Origin: Sphingomonas sp. PP-CE-1G-424
GTDB taxonomy: Bacteria > Pseudomonadota > Alphaproteobacteria > Sphingomonadales > Sphingomonadaceae
Reading direction: 5' to 3'
Length of the DNA: 64,000 bases
Assembly: GCF_004341085.1 (NCBI RefSeq)
Contig: NZ_SLXW01000004.1
Location: 62,001 to 126,000 of the forward strand
A program made the translations under genes and the position numbers. Below are positions 25,778-35,170 of this stretch, piece by piece. Numbering within the stretch: the stretch's first letter is position 1; every line of letters begins with the position of its first letter. Under the pieces are notes generated by a model that did not search any database, was not told where the DNA came from, and worked only from the letters and a program-made list of their open reading frames with translations.

Positions 25778-26782
25778 TCAGTCGTCCTTGCCCTCGTAAG
25801 CCTCGACGACGCGCCCGACGATCGGATGGCGGACCACGTCGCCAACGGTGAAGCGGCACATCGAGATGCTCTCGAGCCCTTCCAGTCGCCGCACCGCATC
25901 GCCCAATCCCGACGCCGCGACTCCGCCCGGAATATCCACCTGCTTCGGATCGCCGCAGATCACCATCCGGCTGTTCTGGCCGAAACGGGTCAGGAACATC
26001 TTCATCTGCGCGGGCGTGGTGTTCTGCGCTTCGTCGAGGATCACGAACGCATCTGCCAGCGTCCGCCCACGCATGAACGCGATCGGTGCGACCTCGATTT
26101 CGCCGCTCGCGATCCGGCGTTCGACCTGCTCGGCGGGGAGGCAATCGTACAGCGCATCGTACAGCGGGCGAAGATACGGATCGACCTTCTCCTTCATGTC
26201 GCCGGGCAGGAACCCGAGCCGCTCGCCCGCCTCGACCGCGGGGCGCGACAGGATCAGCCGCTGGACGCTGCCGGTGATGAGCTGCTGTACCGCCTGCGCG
26301 ACGGCGACATAGGTCTTGCCCGTCCCTGCCGGCCCGAGCGCGAAGATCATGTCGTTGTTGGCGAGTTCGCGCATGTAGTGTGCCTGCGCTGGCGTGCGCG
26401 GTACGATCGTCTTCTTGCGCGTGCGGATCATGATCGGCGGCGCGCCACCGCCGCCCGCATCGGCGCGGATGATGCCCTCGAGCACGGGCTCGTCCGCCAT
26501 CGCGATCGACGCGTCGACGAGACCGGTATCGACATCCTCGCCGCGTTGGATCCGGGCGTAGAGATCGTGGAGCACGTCGCGCGCCTTGGCGACCTGTTCG
26601 GCGGTGCCCTCCAGGCCGATCTTGTTCCCTCGTGCGGTGATGTAGACGCCGAGGCGATTTTCGAGCGCTACCAGGTTCTGGTCGTACTGGCCGAACAGCC
26701 GGACGAGCAATTGGGGCTTGTCGAACAACAGCTCGACTCGGGCGCGGTCACCGGACTGGGCGGGAACGGGTTTACGGCTCAT
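25778..26782 (-). CDS. PhoH-family ATPase (YbeZ)
   Basis: This 334-residue protein has Walker A GPAGTGKTYVAVAQA and Walker B AFVILDEAQNT of the PhoH domain, preceded by a KH-like N-terminal region (LGVYITARGNKIGLEGT). It is thought to act in RNA metabolism with YbeY and MiaB, whose genes lie on the same strand on both sides. A gaaagga ribosome site precedes the ATG. A perfect 12-bp hairpin sits in the leader immediately upstream. Confidence 0.93.
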   Translation of the reverse strand: MSRKPVPAQSGDRARVELLFDKPQLLVRLFGQYDQNLVALENRLGVYITARGNKIGLEGTAEQVAKARDVLHDLYARIQRGEDVDTGLVDASIAMADEPVLEGIIRADAGGGGAPPIMIRTRKKTIVPRTPAQAHYMRELANNDMIFALGPAGTGKTYVAVAQAVQQLITGSVQRLILSRPAVEAGERLGFLPGDMKEKVDPYLRPLYDALYDCLPAEQVERRIASGEIEVAPIAFMRGRTLADAFVILDEAQNTTPAQMKMFLTRFGQNSRMVICGDPKQVDIPGGVAASGLGDAVRRLEGLESISMCRFTVGDVVRHPIVGRVVEAYEGKDD

Positions 26783-26799
26783 ACGGTCCTTTCAGGGTG

Positions 26800-26839
26800 T
26801 CAAAGGTTACGCCTGGAAGCGTCGAACCGTAACCTTTGA
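26800..26839 (-). promoter_or_regulatory. Perfect 12-bp hairpin in the phoH leader
   Basis: The arms TCAAAGGTTACG (26800-26811) and CGTAACCTTTGA (26828-26839) are exact inverted copies around a 16-base loop. The near arm ends 18 bases before the phoH start codon. It is not part of the REPIN families. It could be an RNA structure affecting phoH translation or an operator. Confidence 0.45.
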
Positions 26840-27058
26840 AAGGAAGATGAGCATCGCGGGCGACGCGTTCAAGCCGCGCCGGAGCGCTGGCTGAGAGATG
26901 ATTCGAGTCGCGTGGGCGAAGCTGCATCGGGGGCGAGTGTGACAGGCGATCCGTATGTAGGACAGCGAAATCGCGGGGGTTCGCGCGGACGTTCGGTACG
27001 ATCTTTACCGGGGCCGACAGGCCCCGATCAAAAGTCGGATATCAGCACACAATCGTTC

Positions 27059-27142
27059 CCGTCATCCTGACGAAAGTCAGGATCCAGAGCCGCACGGAGC
27101 GTACTCGGTTACCCTGGATCCTGACTGTCGTCAGGATGACGG
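27059..27142. repeat. REPIN, family F3
   Basis: The left arm contains tcatcctgacgaaagtcagg and the right arm ends gtcgtcaggatgacgg. The paired hairpins share a central gatccag / ctggatc match. It ends 43 bases before the miaB stop codon. Confidence 0.85.
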
Positions 27143-27185
27143 ACCGTAGGAAGGGGCGCGTGGACGATGGCCAGCCGTCCCGTCG

Positions 27186-28514
27186 TTACGCCGCCTCGCG
27201 CACGCGCTCCACGCCGGTCAGCGAATTAGGGCCGGCAGCGGCCAGCGTCACCTCGACCAGATCGCCGATCGCATGGTCGCCGATCAGGTGGACCGATTGC
27301 AGCCACGGCGACTTGCCGATCAGCTGTCCCGGCAGTTTCCCCGTACGCTCCAGCAGGACCGAGCACGTACGCCCGACAGTGGCGGCATTGAAGGCGTGCT
27401 GGTCGCGGTTGAGCGCCGCCTGGAGACGCTGGAGGCGCTCGTCCATCACGTCCTCAGAGACCTGCTCGACGATCGACGCCGCCGGCGTGCCGGGGCGGGG
27501 GCTGTATTTGAAGCTGTACGCCTGCGCATAGCCGACCGCGTCGACCAGGCTCAGCGTGTCCTCGAACTCGGCGTCGGTCTCGCCGGGGAAACCGACGATG
27601 AAGTCGCCCGAGAGCGCAATGTCGGGGCGGACTTCGCGGACCCGGTCGAGCAGGCGGAGATAAGAGTCGCGCGTGTGCGACCGGTTCATCGCCTTCAGCA
27701 CGCGGTCGCTGCCGGACTGCACGGGCAGATGGAGGAACGGCATCAGGCTCTCGATATCGCGGTGCGCGTCGATCAGGCCCTGCGTCATGTCGTTGGGGTG
27801 GCTGGTGGTGTAGCGGATGCGCGCGAGGCCGGGGATGCGGTCGAGGTCGCGGATCAGGTCGTGCAGCCCGCGCTCGTTCTCGCTCCACGCGTTGACGTTC
27901 TGGCCGAGCAGCGTGATCTCGCGCGCACCGGCGTCGACCAGCGCCTTCGCCTCGTCGACGATCGCGGCGAACGGCCGGCTGATCTCCGCGCCTCTCGTGT
28001 AGGGCACGACGCAATAGGTGCAGAATTTGTCGCACCCTTCCTGCACGGTGAGGAACGCCGAGGGCGCGACCTTCCGCCGCGCCGGCAGCGCGCCGAACTT
28101 CGACAGCAGCGGCATGTCGGTGTCGAGCGACGGCGTGCCCGCGGCGGCCTTGGCGACGAGGTCGGGCAAGTTGTGATAGGCTTGCGGGCCGACGACGATA
28201 TCGACCTTGGCGCGGGTGAATATCTCCTCGCCCTCGGCCTGCGCGACACAGCCGGCGACCGCGATCATCGGCGTCTTGCCGGACTTGCGGCGCTGGTCCT
28301 TCCGCAGCCGGCCGATATCCGAATAGACCTTTTCGGTGGCGCGTTCGCGGATGTGGCAGGTGTTGAGGACGACGACGTCGGCATCGACCGCGTCGGCCTG
28401 CGTCAGGCCCTGCGCGGCCATCAATTCGGCCATACGCTCGCCGTCATAGACGTTCATCTGGCAGCCGAACGACTTGACGTGAAAGGTTTTGGGGAAGGTT
28501 TCGGGAGGGGACAT
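27186..28514 (-). CDS. miaB: tRNA-2-methylthio-N6-isopentenyladenosine-37 synthase MiaB
   Basis: This 442-residue radical-SAM methylthiotransferase has an N-terminal UPF0004 domain with cysteines in [15 protein letters not shown] and VAGCVAQ for one 4Fe-4S cluster, a radical-SAM motif CDKFCTYC for the second, and a C-terminal TRAM domain. It adds the methylthio group to i6A37 in tRNAs reading UNN codons. The initial ATG is preceded by a weak ribosome site. Its neighbour phoH is typical for proteobacteria. Confidence 0.96.
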   Translation of the reverse strand: MSPPETFPKTFHVKSFGCQMNVYDGERMAELMAAQGLTQADAVDADVVVLNTCHIRERATEKVYSDIGRLRKDQRRKSGKTPMIAVAGCVAQAEGEEIFTRAKVDIVVGPQAYHNLPDLVAKAAAGTPSLDTDMPLLSKFGALPARRKVAPSAFLTVQEGCDKFCTYCVVPYTRGAEISRPFAAIVDEAKALVDAGAREITLLGQNVNAWSENERGLHDLIRDLDRIPGLARIRYTTSHPNDMTQGLIDAHRDIESLMPFLHLPVQSGSDRVLKAMNRSHTRDSYLRLLDRVREVRPDIALSGDFIVGFPGETDAEFEDTLSLVDAVGYAQAYSFKYSPRPGTPAASIVEQVSEDVMDERLQRLQAALNRDQHAFNAATVGRTCSVLLERTGKLPGQLIGKSPWLQSVHLIGDHAIGDLVEVTLAAAGPNSLTGVERVREAA

Positions 28515-28560
28515 GCCGAGCCCCTACCAAATTTGCGCGCAAGTGGGGAGGGGGCTCTCT

Positions 28561-28711
28561 AACCCTCCCCCCTCGGGGAGAGGGAGGGGCCCGCCCGCTC
28601 TTGCGGGTGGGAGGGTGAGGGGTGTGAGGCTCCGGACCGTTCGTCCCAAAGCCCCTCACCCTTCCGTCGCCAAGCGGCTCCTCCCTCCCTCTCCCCGTTG
28701 GGGAGAGGGAC
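28561..28711. repeat. Inverted repeat cluster, family F5
   Basis: Polypurine/polypyrimidine hairpins (for example cctcggggagaggg at the left, ccctctccccgttggggaga at the right) flank a central spacer. The block separates miaB from the M16 peptidase gene and ends 8 bases before that gene's stop codon. Confidence 0.75.
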
Positions 28712-28718
28712 TAGGCGT

Positions 28719-31640
28719 TCACTTCTTCGCTGGAACCGCAGCCGGCACGACCGCCATCGTCCAGTCCTTCTCCGGCCGCAGGTATTTCGCCGCCGTCGCC
28801 TGCAACTCCACCGGCGTGGTGGCGACCAAGTCCGAAGCGATCCGCTGCGTCGCCGCGATCCGGCGCGGATCGAACGTCGCCCCGCCGAGCTGCTGCAACC
28901 AGAACTGGTTCCCCGTCGAGGCGCGCAGGATATACTGCCCCATCGGCGTCTTGATCCGGTCCAGCTCGTCCGCCGCGATCGGCGTCGACACCAGTTCCGC
29001 CGCGATCTGTCGTGCGATCTGGAAGAAGAACGACACCTTGTCCGGCGCCACCTGACCGATCGCGACCATCCGCCCGCCGGTGGTCATGCCCACCGGCCAC
29101 TGGCTCGACACGTTGGGGCTGTAGCTCGCCCCCGCCGCCTGCCGCAGCCGCTCGAACAGCCGATCGCTGAACACCTGCGCCAGCACGTCGAGACGCCGTG
29201 CCTCGACGATGTTGTCGATCCCGCCGCCGGTCGGCCACGCGATCACCGCCGCCGCCTGGTTCTCGGGGCCGGTATGCGCGCGCATCACCGGCGCCGCGTT
29301 ATGCGCGGGGAAGCCGACCGGCGCCCCGACCGTCGACACCGCGGTCCGCGGCGCCATCGCCCCGAACGACTTCGCCACCGCCGCGATCGCCTCCTCGGTC
29401 TTCACGTCGCCGAAGATCGAGACCTCGATCGGCCCGGTCTTCAGGATCGGCTCCCAGAACGCGCGGAAGTCCTTCGCATTGAGCGCTTCGACCGTCGCCT
29501 TCGACGGCGTCCCCCAACGCGGATCGCCCGCGCGGAGCAGGCCCTCGAGGTCGCGCGACAACACGCCGTCGGGCGACGAATCATAGCCTGCAAACCCGGC
29601 CAGCGCAGCAACACGCGCCCGCGCGACCGGTGCCGGATCCCAGGCCGGGAACGTCAGTTTCGCAGCCATCAGCCGCAACTGATCCGCGTAATCCGCGGGC
29701 GACGTGATCGCATTCAGTGTGAACGCATCGTCGTCGATCCCGAAGTCGAGACCGATCCGCCGCCCCGCGGTAAGCTGATCGAGATCGCCCTGATCGAGCT
29801 TGCCGATACCCCCCGCGACCAAGGCGAGATCGCCCGCCCAGGCCGGCGTCGGCCGGTTCGACGGGATCGCGGTATAGCCGCCGCCGAACCGCACGCGCAC
29901 ATAGACGCGCCCGGTCTCGCCCGAGTTGGGGAACAGCAGCACGCGCGTCCCGTTGGCGAAGTTCACCTGCTCCATGTCGAAGGAGGCGATCTTCTCGCGG
30001 CTGGCGACGACGCCCGGCCTGCCGAGCGACGGCAGCTTCGAGAAGTCGACCGCGGCCTGCGCGCGGCGCTTGCCGGCAAGACCCGACACGTCCGCCTTCA
30101 ACGCGGTCGCCAGCTTCGTCGCGGCGCCGGCATCGGGCGTCTGCGTATTGACGAGCGCGCGCGTGATGCCTTCGAAGATCGCCTTGCTCGATGCGAGCAG
30201 CGTGGCGGGCGTGAACATGCCCTTCGCCTTGGCGTCCTGCAGAATTTTGTACGACGTCTCGGGCCCCGCGACCGTCTCGCGAATGTCGAGCGCACTGGCC
30301 ATGTCGTCGGCCTGCTTCGATCCCGCCTCGACCTTGGCGGTCTCGACGCTGGTCCGCATGATCGTGTCGAAATCGGCGTATTCGCGATCGACTTCGGCCT
30401 GGCTCGGCGCGTTGGTCTGCGCGTCGGCGATCACCGCGCGCACGTCCTTCAACGCCGCTTCCCAGTCGGTCCCGATCGGTACGATGTTGACGCTCGTCAG
30501 GTTCGCCGAGCGCGACACGTCGTCGATCGACACGCCCGCCTGGAGGAAGCTGCCGCCGGCGCGCGCGCGCGTTTCAAGGCGGCGGCTGATCAGCCGCGTC
30601 GCGAGCACGTCGACCAGCCGCTTCTGGTTCATGATCGCGGTGTCGTCCTTGTACTCCCAGGGGCGGACGACGCCGAGCGTGACCACCGCCGGGATGGCCG
30701 GCTCGGCGATCGACGCGGCGACCGGCGCTTTGGAATCGGGCTTGCCGAAGCTGGGCGCAGGCGTGAACGGGTCGGTACGCTTCCAGTCCGCGAAGTTCTT
30801 GACGATCAGCCGTCCGAACAGCGCCGGATCCATGTCGCCCGAGATGATGACGACGGTGTTCTCGGGCCGATACCAGCGATCGTGGAACGCCTTCACGGTG
30901 GCGCCGGTCGCCGCCTCCAGCGTCTTGATATTGCCGATCGGCGAGCGATCCGCGAGCGGCTGCCCGGCGAAGAACGTCGCGCGGATCGCATCGCCGAACC
31001 GCACCTGCGGCCCCGGCTGCTCGCGCTGTTCCGCCAGCACGACCGGCCGCTCGGCGGTCACCGACGCATCGGTGATCGTCGGCTTCTCCATCATGCCCGA
31101 CATGATCTTCAGGCTCTCGTCGAGCCCTGTTTCGGTCGCCGAGGGCAGGTCGAGCTTGAAGGTGGTCGAGGTCGGCGTAGTCTGCGCGTTGGTGTCCGAG
31201 CCGAAGGTCGCGCCGAACCGCTGCCAGACGCGCTTCGCCTCGCCGTCCGGCACGTATTCGGAGCCGCGGAAGGTCAGATGCTCGATGAAATGCGCGAACC
31301 CGCGTTCGCTGTCGGTCTCGTTGAGCGACCCCGCATCGATCCGCACGCGCACCGATACCTGGCCGGGCGGCACGCCGTTCTTGCGCACCGCAAAGCGCAT
31401 GCCGTTGGGCAGCGTGCCGAACTTCCATTCGGGATCGCGGGTGAGATCGCTGCCCTTGTAGAGCCACGCGGTCGTGTCGATCCCGGTCAGTTCGGGAAGC
31501 GTCGGCGCTTCCTTGCCACCCTCTGTAGCGGGCGTGGAGGTGGCCTGCGGCGTCGCCATCTGCCCGCTCGCCGGGATGGCGAGGCCGAGCATGAGGGGAA
31601 GCAGGATGGGAGCGCGGTACAGGCGCGGAAAGGATAGCAT
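28719..31640 (-). CDS. M16-family zinc metallopeptidase, exported
   Basis: This 973-residue protein has a signal peptide (to about residue 27, ending ASGQ) and two M16 (pitrilysin-like) halves. The inverted zinc motif HxxEH is visible in FAHFIEHLTFRGSEYV, followed by the usual PDGEAKRVWQRFG. The C-terminal half has the inactive-domain pattern of bacterial pitrilysins. It is probably a periplasmic peptidase cleaving peptides, perhaps signal or imported ones. It is encoded alone, with REP DNA downstream. Confidence 0.92.
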   Translation of the reverse strand: MLSFPRLYRAPILLPLMLGLAIPASGQMATPQATSTPATEGGKEAPTLPELTGIDTTAWLYKGSDLTRDPEWKFGTLPNGMRFAVRKNGVPPGQVSVRVRIDAGSLNETDSERGFAHFIEHLTFRGSEYVPDGEAKRVWQRFGATFGSDTNAQTTPTSTTFKLDLPSATETGLDESLKIMSGMMEKPTITDASVTAERPVVLAEQREQPGPQVRFGDAIRATFFAGQPLADRSPIGNIKTLEAATGATVKAFHDRWYRPENTVVIISGDMDPALFGRLIVKNFADWKRTDPFTPAPSFGKPDSKAPVAASIAEPAIPAVVTLGVVRPWEYKDDTAIMNQKRLVDVLATRLISRRLETRARAGGSFLQAGVSIDDVSRSANLTSVNIVPIGTDWEAALKDVRAVIADAQTNAPSQAEVDREYADFDTIMRTSVETAKVEAGSKQADDMASALDIRETVAGPETSYKILQDAKAKGMFTPATLLASSKAIFEGITRALVNTQTPDAGAATKLATALKADVSGLAGKRRAQAAVDFSKLPSLGRPGVVASREKIASFDMEQVNFANGTRVLLFPNSGETGRVYVRVRFGGGYTAIPSNRPTPAWAGDLALVAGGIGKLDQGDLDQLTAGRRIGLDFGIDDDAFTLNAITSPADYADQLRLMAAKLTFPAWDPAPVARARVAALAGFAGYDSSPDGVLSRDLEGLLRAGDPRWGTPSKATVEALNAKDFRAFWEPILKTGPIEVSIFGDVKTEEAIAAVAKSFGAMAPRTAVSTVGAPVGFPAHNAAPVMRAHTGPENQAAAVIAWPTGGGIDNIVEARRLDVLAQVFSDRLFERLRQAAGASYSPNVSSQWPVGMTTGGRMVAIGQVAPDKVSFFFQIARQIAAELVSTPIAADELDRIKTPMGQYILRASTGNQFWLQQLGGATFDPRRIAATQRIASDLVATTPVELQATAAKYLRPEKDWTMAVVPAAVPAKK

Positions 31641-31806
31641 CGTGCATCTCTAGCGCCCCCGCGCGCGCATCGCCAGCGCCGCGCCTTGGATCGCCGGCGC
31701 CAGCCTCAGTCGGCCGCCGCGGCGCCATCATTTCGTCCAACACCTGCGGTATGCCGCATCTCAACACGGGGATCGGCGCAGGGACGTGCCGATATGCAGG
31801 GTAGCG

Positions 31807-32517
31807 ATGACGGTCGGAGCCGAACTGGGGCAGTCTTCATTGTGGCGGGATTCGGGCGGGTCGGCCGTACGGCGTCGCGTTCGCGTTCCCGATGTGAACG
31901 TCATCTCCAGCGAGTCGATCGCGGGCAAGGTCAACCGCCCGCTAGTTGCTAGTATCGGCGAGCATCTGCGTCGCGCGTTCGATCGGATGATCGCGTCGTC
32001 ATCGCTGGTCGCCAACGATCCGGTGCTCGACGTGCGCGACTTCGCGTGGACCGCGGGGTTACGCGACGACTGGGCGGCGATCCGCGACGAAGCCGTCCGC
32101 GTCGCGCGGCCAGCCGAGGCATTGCCCGGCGGCGCGACGGTCGAGCACACTCTCGCGCGCTGCCCGCATACTGCCGCCGCGGTTGCGCGTATCCCCAGGC
32201 TCCACGGCGCGTCCTTTTCGATCCTCGCGCCCGGCACGCACATTCCCGAGCGTCGCGGCGCGACCAAGGGCCTGATCACCTGCCACCTCGGCCTGATCGT
32301 CCCGCGCGACGGCGACGTGCGGATGCGAGTCCACGACCGCACCGTTCGCTGGGCCGAAGGCGAGACGCTGGTGTTCGACGATACGTATCGGCACGAGGTC
32401 TGGAACGACACGAACGGTACGCGGGTGGTGTTGCTGATCCAGTTCGAACGGCCGCTGCGCAATCCCGGCAAATGGATTGCAGACCTGGTCCTGCGCGTCG
32501 CCCATCGCTCCGCCTAA
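31807..32517 (+). CDS. Aspartyl/asparaginyl beta-hydroxylase domain protein
   Basis: This protein of about 236 residues matches the Asp/Asn beta-hydroxylase (PF05118) fold, a 2-oxoglutarate Fe(II) dioxygenase. Expected ligands are visible: His in TCHLGLIVPRDG, and the second His in DDTYRHEVWNDTNGTRVVLL, with the Arg of that stretch for 2-oxoglutarate. The N-terminal region before about residue 30 is low in similarity to such families, and the start is uncertain (ATG at 31786 or 31807, GTG at 31894). Family members in bacteria modify secreted or membrane targets or hydroxylate lipid A fatty acids. The target is unknown here. It stands alone. Confidence 0.75.
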   Translation: MTVGAELGQSSLWRDSGGSAVRRRVRVPDVNVISSESIAGKVNRPLVASIGEHLRRAFDRMIASSSLVANDPVLDVRDFAWTAGLRDDWAAIRDEAVRVARPAEALPGGATVEHTLARCPHTAAAVARIPRLHGASFSILAPGTHIPERRGATKGLITCHLGLIVPRDGDVRMRVHDRTVRWAEGETLVFDDTYRHEVWNDTNGTRVVLLIQFERPLRNPGKWIADLVLRVAHRSA

Positions 32518-32633
32518 GCCTGCATGCCGCGGTGATGTCCCCGGCCACGTGACGTCGGGCGGATCGAACCAAACCGGACCGGTCTTTGCAAACCGTGCGG
32601 CCGTTTGCTGATACGCCGTACTGGTGGGGAGAA

Positions 32634-33683
32634 ATGGCCGTGGCCAAGGATCGCGCGACACCGAGATACATGCTGACGATCGATGGCGGTGGGATACGCG
32701 GGCTGATCCCCGCGCTGATTCTCGCCGAACTGGAGCGTCGGATCGAACGGCCGCTGCACGAATGCTTCGACCTGATCGCGGGCACCTCGACCGGCGGGAT
32801 CATCGCCGCTGGCCTTACCGCGCCGAGCCAGGCGGACAAGACCAGGGCGGCGTGCACGGCCAGCGATCTGGTCGATTTCTACCGCACCGACGGCAAGCGG
32901 ATATTCCCGCATATTCTCGGGCTGTCGCAGCGGCTGCCGGGCTTCCCCTACAGCGCCCGCCCGCTCGAGAAGATTCTCGCCGCGCGGATCGGTACGATCG
33001 CGACGACGCGCGACGCGCTGACCAACATAGTCATTCCGGCCTATGACATGATCGGGCGCAAGGCCGTCTTCATGGCGGGCGGCCCCGATTATCCCGTGGA
33101 CCCGGCAAAACCCGAGCGCGTCTTCCCGCTGCATGTCGCGGCGCGCGCGACCTCGGCGGCGCCGACCTTCTTTCCCCCCGCGGCCATCCCAGCGACCGCG
33201 GCGGGCGGCTCGGTCAGGGCGGAACCCGCGCTGCTGCTGATCGACGGCGGCGTCTTCGCCAACGACCCGACGATCGCGGCGATCATCGAGGCGCGCAAGC
33301 TTGGCTGGCATCTCGGCGACCTGGAAATCCTGTCGCTCAGCACCGGGGCCTCCGACCGGCCCTACAAATCCGCGGGCCACTGGTCGATCTTCGGCTGGGT
33401 CAATCCGCTGCGCCGCGTGCCGATCTTCTCGATCCTGATGCAGGCCGGCTCCAGCACGATATCGTACCAGGCCCGAGAACTGGCGAGCAGCGGCAATTAT
33501 GATCGCGCAGAATTCCCGCTCAGTCCCAATGGAGGCGGACTGGACGATGCCAGCCCCGAGCATCTCGCCGAGCTGACGGGACTGGCCAAGACGTGGATAG
33601 GTGAGAACGAGGAGGTCCTGGCGCGCTGGGCCGCCAAACTCAGCCCCAAGCGGTCCGACCCCTCGCTCCCTCTCGCGGCCTAG
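32634..33683 (+). CDS. Patatin-like phospholipase
   Basis: This 349-residue protein has the full patatin catalytic dyad pattern: oxyanion loop DGGGIRGL (residue about 18), nucleophile serine in GTSTGG, and catalytic aspartate in LIDGGVFANDP. The start at 32634 follows a ggggag ribosome site; a longer frame starts at 32586. Such enzymes hydrolyse acyl chains of phospholipids. Some act as effectors in CBASS anti-phage systems, but no nucleotide cyclase gene is adjacent, so ordinary lipid metabolism is the default. Confidence 0.88.
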   Translation: MAVAKDRATPRYMLTIDGGGIRGLIPALILAELERRIERPLHECFDLIAGTSTGGIIAAGLTAPSQADKTRAACTASDLVDFYRTDGKRIFPHILGLSQRLPGFPYSARPLEKILAARIGTIATTRDALTNIVIPAYDMIGRKAVFMAGGPDYPVDPAKPERVFPLHVAARATSAAPTFFPPAAIPATAAGGSVRAEPALLLIDGGVFANDPTIAAIIEARKLGWHLGDLEILSLSTGASDRPYKSAGHWSIFGWVNPLRRVPIFSILMQAGSSTISYQARELASSGNYDRAEFPLSPNGGGLDDASPEHLAELTGLAKTWIGENEEVLARWAAKLSPKRSDPSLPLAA

Positions 33684-33891
33684 TCTGTAGGAGAGCAACA
33701 CCGCCGCATATCAGCCGCACAGTGATGCCGGACCCGACGCGAGAGCCCCGGCACGGGAAACAAGACTCGAGAGCCCTGGCGTAGGAACCCAGCGCGCGCC
33801 GGCACGATAACAATGCGGTGCTCGGCGCCCGAAAGAAACCGTTTCCCGTTCCGCGCTTGATCCCTCGCGCCCGCCGGGCCACATGACCCTC

Positions 33892-34464
33892 ATGCTGATC
33901 GAAACGGAATCCACCCCGAACCCCTCGACGTTGAAGTTCCTGCCGGGACGCACCGTCATGGACGCCGGCACGCGCGACTTCGCCACCCCGGAGGAGGCCG
34001 AGACCAGTCCGCTGGCCGAGGCGATCTTCAATCTCGGCGATGTGACCGGCGTGTTCTTCGGCCGCGATTTCGTGTCCGTGACCGCCGGGCCGGGCGTCGC
34101 CTGGTCTGACCTCAAGCCCGACGTGCTCGCGATCCTGCTCGATCATTTCTCCGCGGCGATGCCACTGTTCAAGCCCGCGCGCGCCGGCTTCTCGGTGCCG
34201 TCCGACGAGCCCGCGCTGTCGGATGACCCGGCCGATGCCGACATCGTTGCGCAGATCCGCGAGCTGATCGACACGCGGGTCCGCCCCGCGGTCGCGAACG
34301 ACGGCGGCGACATCGTCTATCGCGGCTTCGACAAGGGAAAGGTGTTCCTCCAGTTGCAGGGGGCGTGTGCGGGTTGCCCGTCATCGAGCGCGACGCTCAA
34401 GAACGGTATCGAGCAGCTGCTGAAATACTATGTTCCCGAAGTCACCGAAGTGAGAGCCGTTTGA
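33892..34464 (+). CDS. NifU-family Fe-S carrier (NfuA-like)
   Basis: This 190-residue protein has the Nfu_N domain (MLIETESTPNPSTLKFLPGR split at residues 1-20) and the C-terminal NifU domain with the CxxC motif in CAGCPSS that holds a 4Fe-4S cluster. It carries clusters to target enzymes such as aconitase and lipoyl synthase. The chosen ATG fits the conserved family start; an in-frame ATG lies 9 bases upstream. The stop overlaps the next start (TGATG). Confidence 0.9.
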   Translation: MLIETESTPNPSTLKFLPGRTVMDAGTRDFATPEEAETSPLAEAIFNLGDVTGVFFGRDFVSVTAGPGVAWSDLKPDVLAILLDHFSAAMPLFKPARAGFSVPSDEPALSDDPADADIVAQIRELIDTRVRPAVANDGGDIVYRGFDKGKVFLQLQGACAGCPSSSATLKNGIEQLLKYYVPEVTEVRAV

Positions 34465-35051
34465 TGATTCTCGACGACACCGTCCTCGACGCCGTCTTTC
34501 GCGACGCGCGCAGCTACAATGGCTACACCGATCAGCCGGTCGCAGAGTCCGAGCTGCACGCCATCTGGGACCTGATGAAGTGGGGCCCGACGTCTGCGAA
34601 CCAGCTCCCCGCCCGTCTGATCTGGTTGGTAAGCGACGAGGCCAAGCAGAAGCTCGCCGATGCGTGCAGCGCGCAGAACCAGCCGAAGATCCTCAACGCC
34701 CCCGTGTCGGTGATCATCGGCATGGACACCAACTTCCACGAACACCTCCCCGAGCTGTTCCCGCACGCCGATGCGAAGTCGTGGTTCGACGGCAACGCCG
34801 AACTGCGCGAGGCGTCCGCGTTTCGCAACTCGACGTTGCAGGGTGCGTATTTCATCATCGCCGCGCGGATGCTCGGGCTCGATACCGGGCCGATGTCGGG
34901 CTTCGACGCAGGCAAGGTCGATGCGGCGTTCTTCCACGACACGCCCGCGGTGCGGACCAACTTCATCTCGACGCTCGGTCACGGCGACCCCGCGACGATC
35001 TACGCCCGCTCGCCCCGTCCTGACTTCGCGAAGTTCAACAGCATCGCTTGA
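34464..35051 (+). CDS. RutE-like malonic semialdehyde reductase (nitroreductase family)
   Basis: This 195-residue protein is in the FMN nitroreductase fold and resembles RutE: RSYNGYTDQPVAESELHAIW, the FMN-contacting KWGPTSANQLPAR, and GLDTGPMSGFDAGKVDAAF. RutE reduces malonic semialdehyde to 3-hydroxypropionate in uracil breakdown, but no other rut genes are near, so a broader aldehyde or quinone reductase role is possible. It is translationally coupled to the NifU-family gene. Confidence 0.83.
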   Translation: MILDDTVLDAVFRDARSYNGYTDQPVAESELHAIWDLMKWGPTSANQLPARLIWLVSDEAKQKLADACSAQNQPKILNAPVSVIIGMDTNFHEHLPELFPHADAKSWFDGNAELREASAFRNSTLQGAYFIIAARMLGLDTGPMSGFDAGKVDAAFFHDTPAVRTNFISTLGHGDPATIYARSPRPDFAKFNSIA

Positions 35052-35062
35052 AGCGGGACCTG

Positions 35063-35161
35063 CTCCCTCTCCCTTGCGGGGAGAGGGTCGGGGTGAGGGG
35101 CAGTGGGGAAGACGGCGCTCGCGGCGCCCCTCACCCCGCCCTCTCCCCTGAGGGGAGAGGG
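35063..35161. repeat. Inverted repeat, family F5
   Basis: The left hairpin ccctctcccttgcggggaga and right hairpin ccctctcccctgaggggaga flank a spacer, between the rutE-like gene and tsaB. It ends 9 bases before the tsaB start, so it may overlap that gene's leader. Confidence 0.75.
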
Positions 35162-35170
35162 TAAGAAGTA

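Larger units (their letters stand above)
26783..27185. other. 403-base gap between phoH and miaB
   Basis: The gap holds the phoH leader hairpin (26800-26839) and a family F3 REPIN (27059-27142). Between 26840 and 27058 no gene or clear site was seen. The gap implies that phoH may have its own promoter rather than being strictly co-transcribed with miaB. Confidence 0.6.

Noticed and set aside
28698..31637. A 979-codon plus-strand open frame opposite the M16 peptidase gene
   Set aside because: It is a GC-driven shadow of the real peptidase gene; its product is rich in Arg and Asp without domains, and the opposite strand has a full signal peptide and zinc motif.
32634..33683. The patatin phospholipase as an effector of a CBASS defence system
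   Set aside because: No cGAS/DncV-like nucleotide cyclase or other CBASS gene flanks it; neighbours are a beta-hydroxylase-like gene and a NifU-type gene.
33684..33891. A possible repeat or small gene between the patatin and NifU-family genes
   Set aside because: Short imperfect palindromes (gccccggcac-like) are present, but they match none of the repeat families closely, and no supported frame exists.
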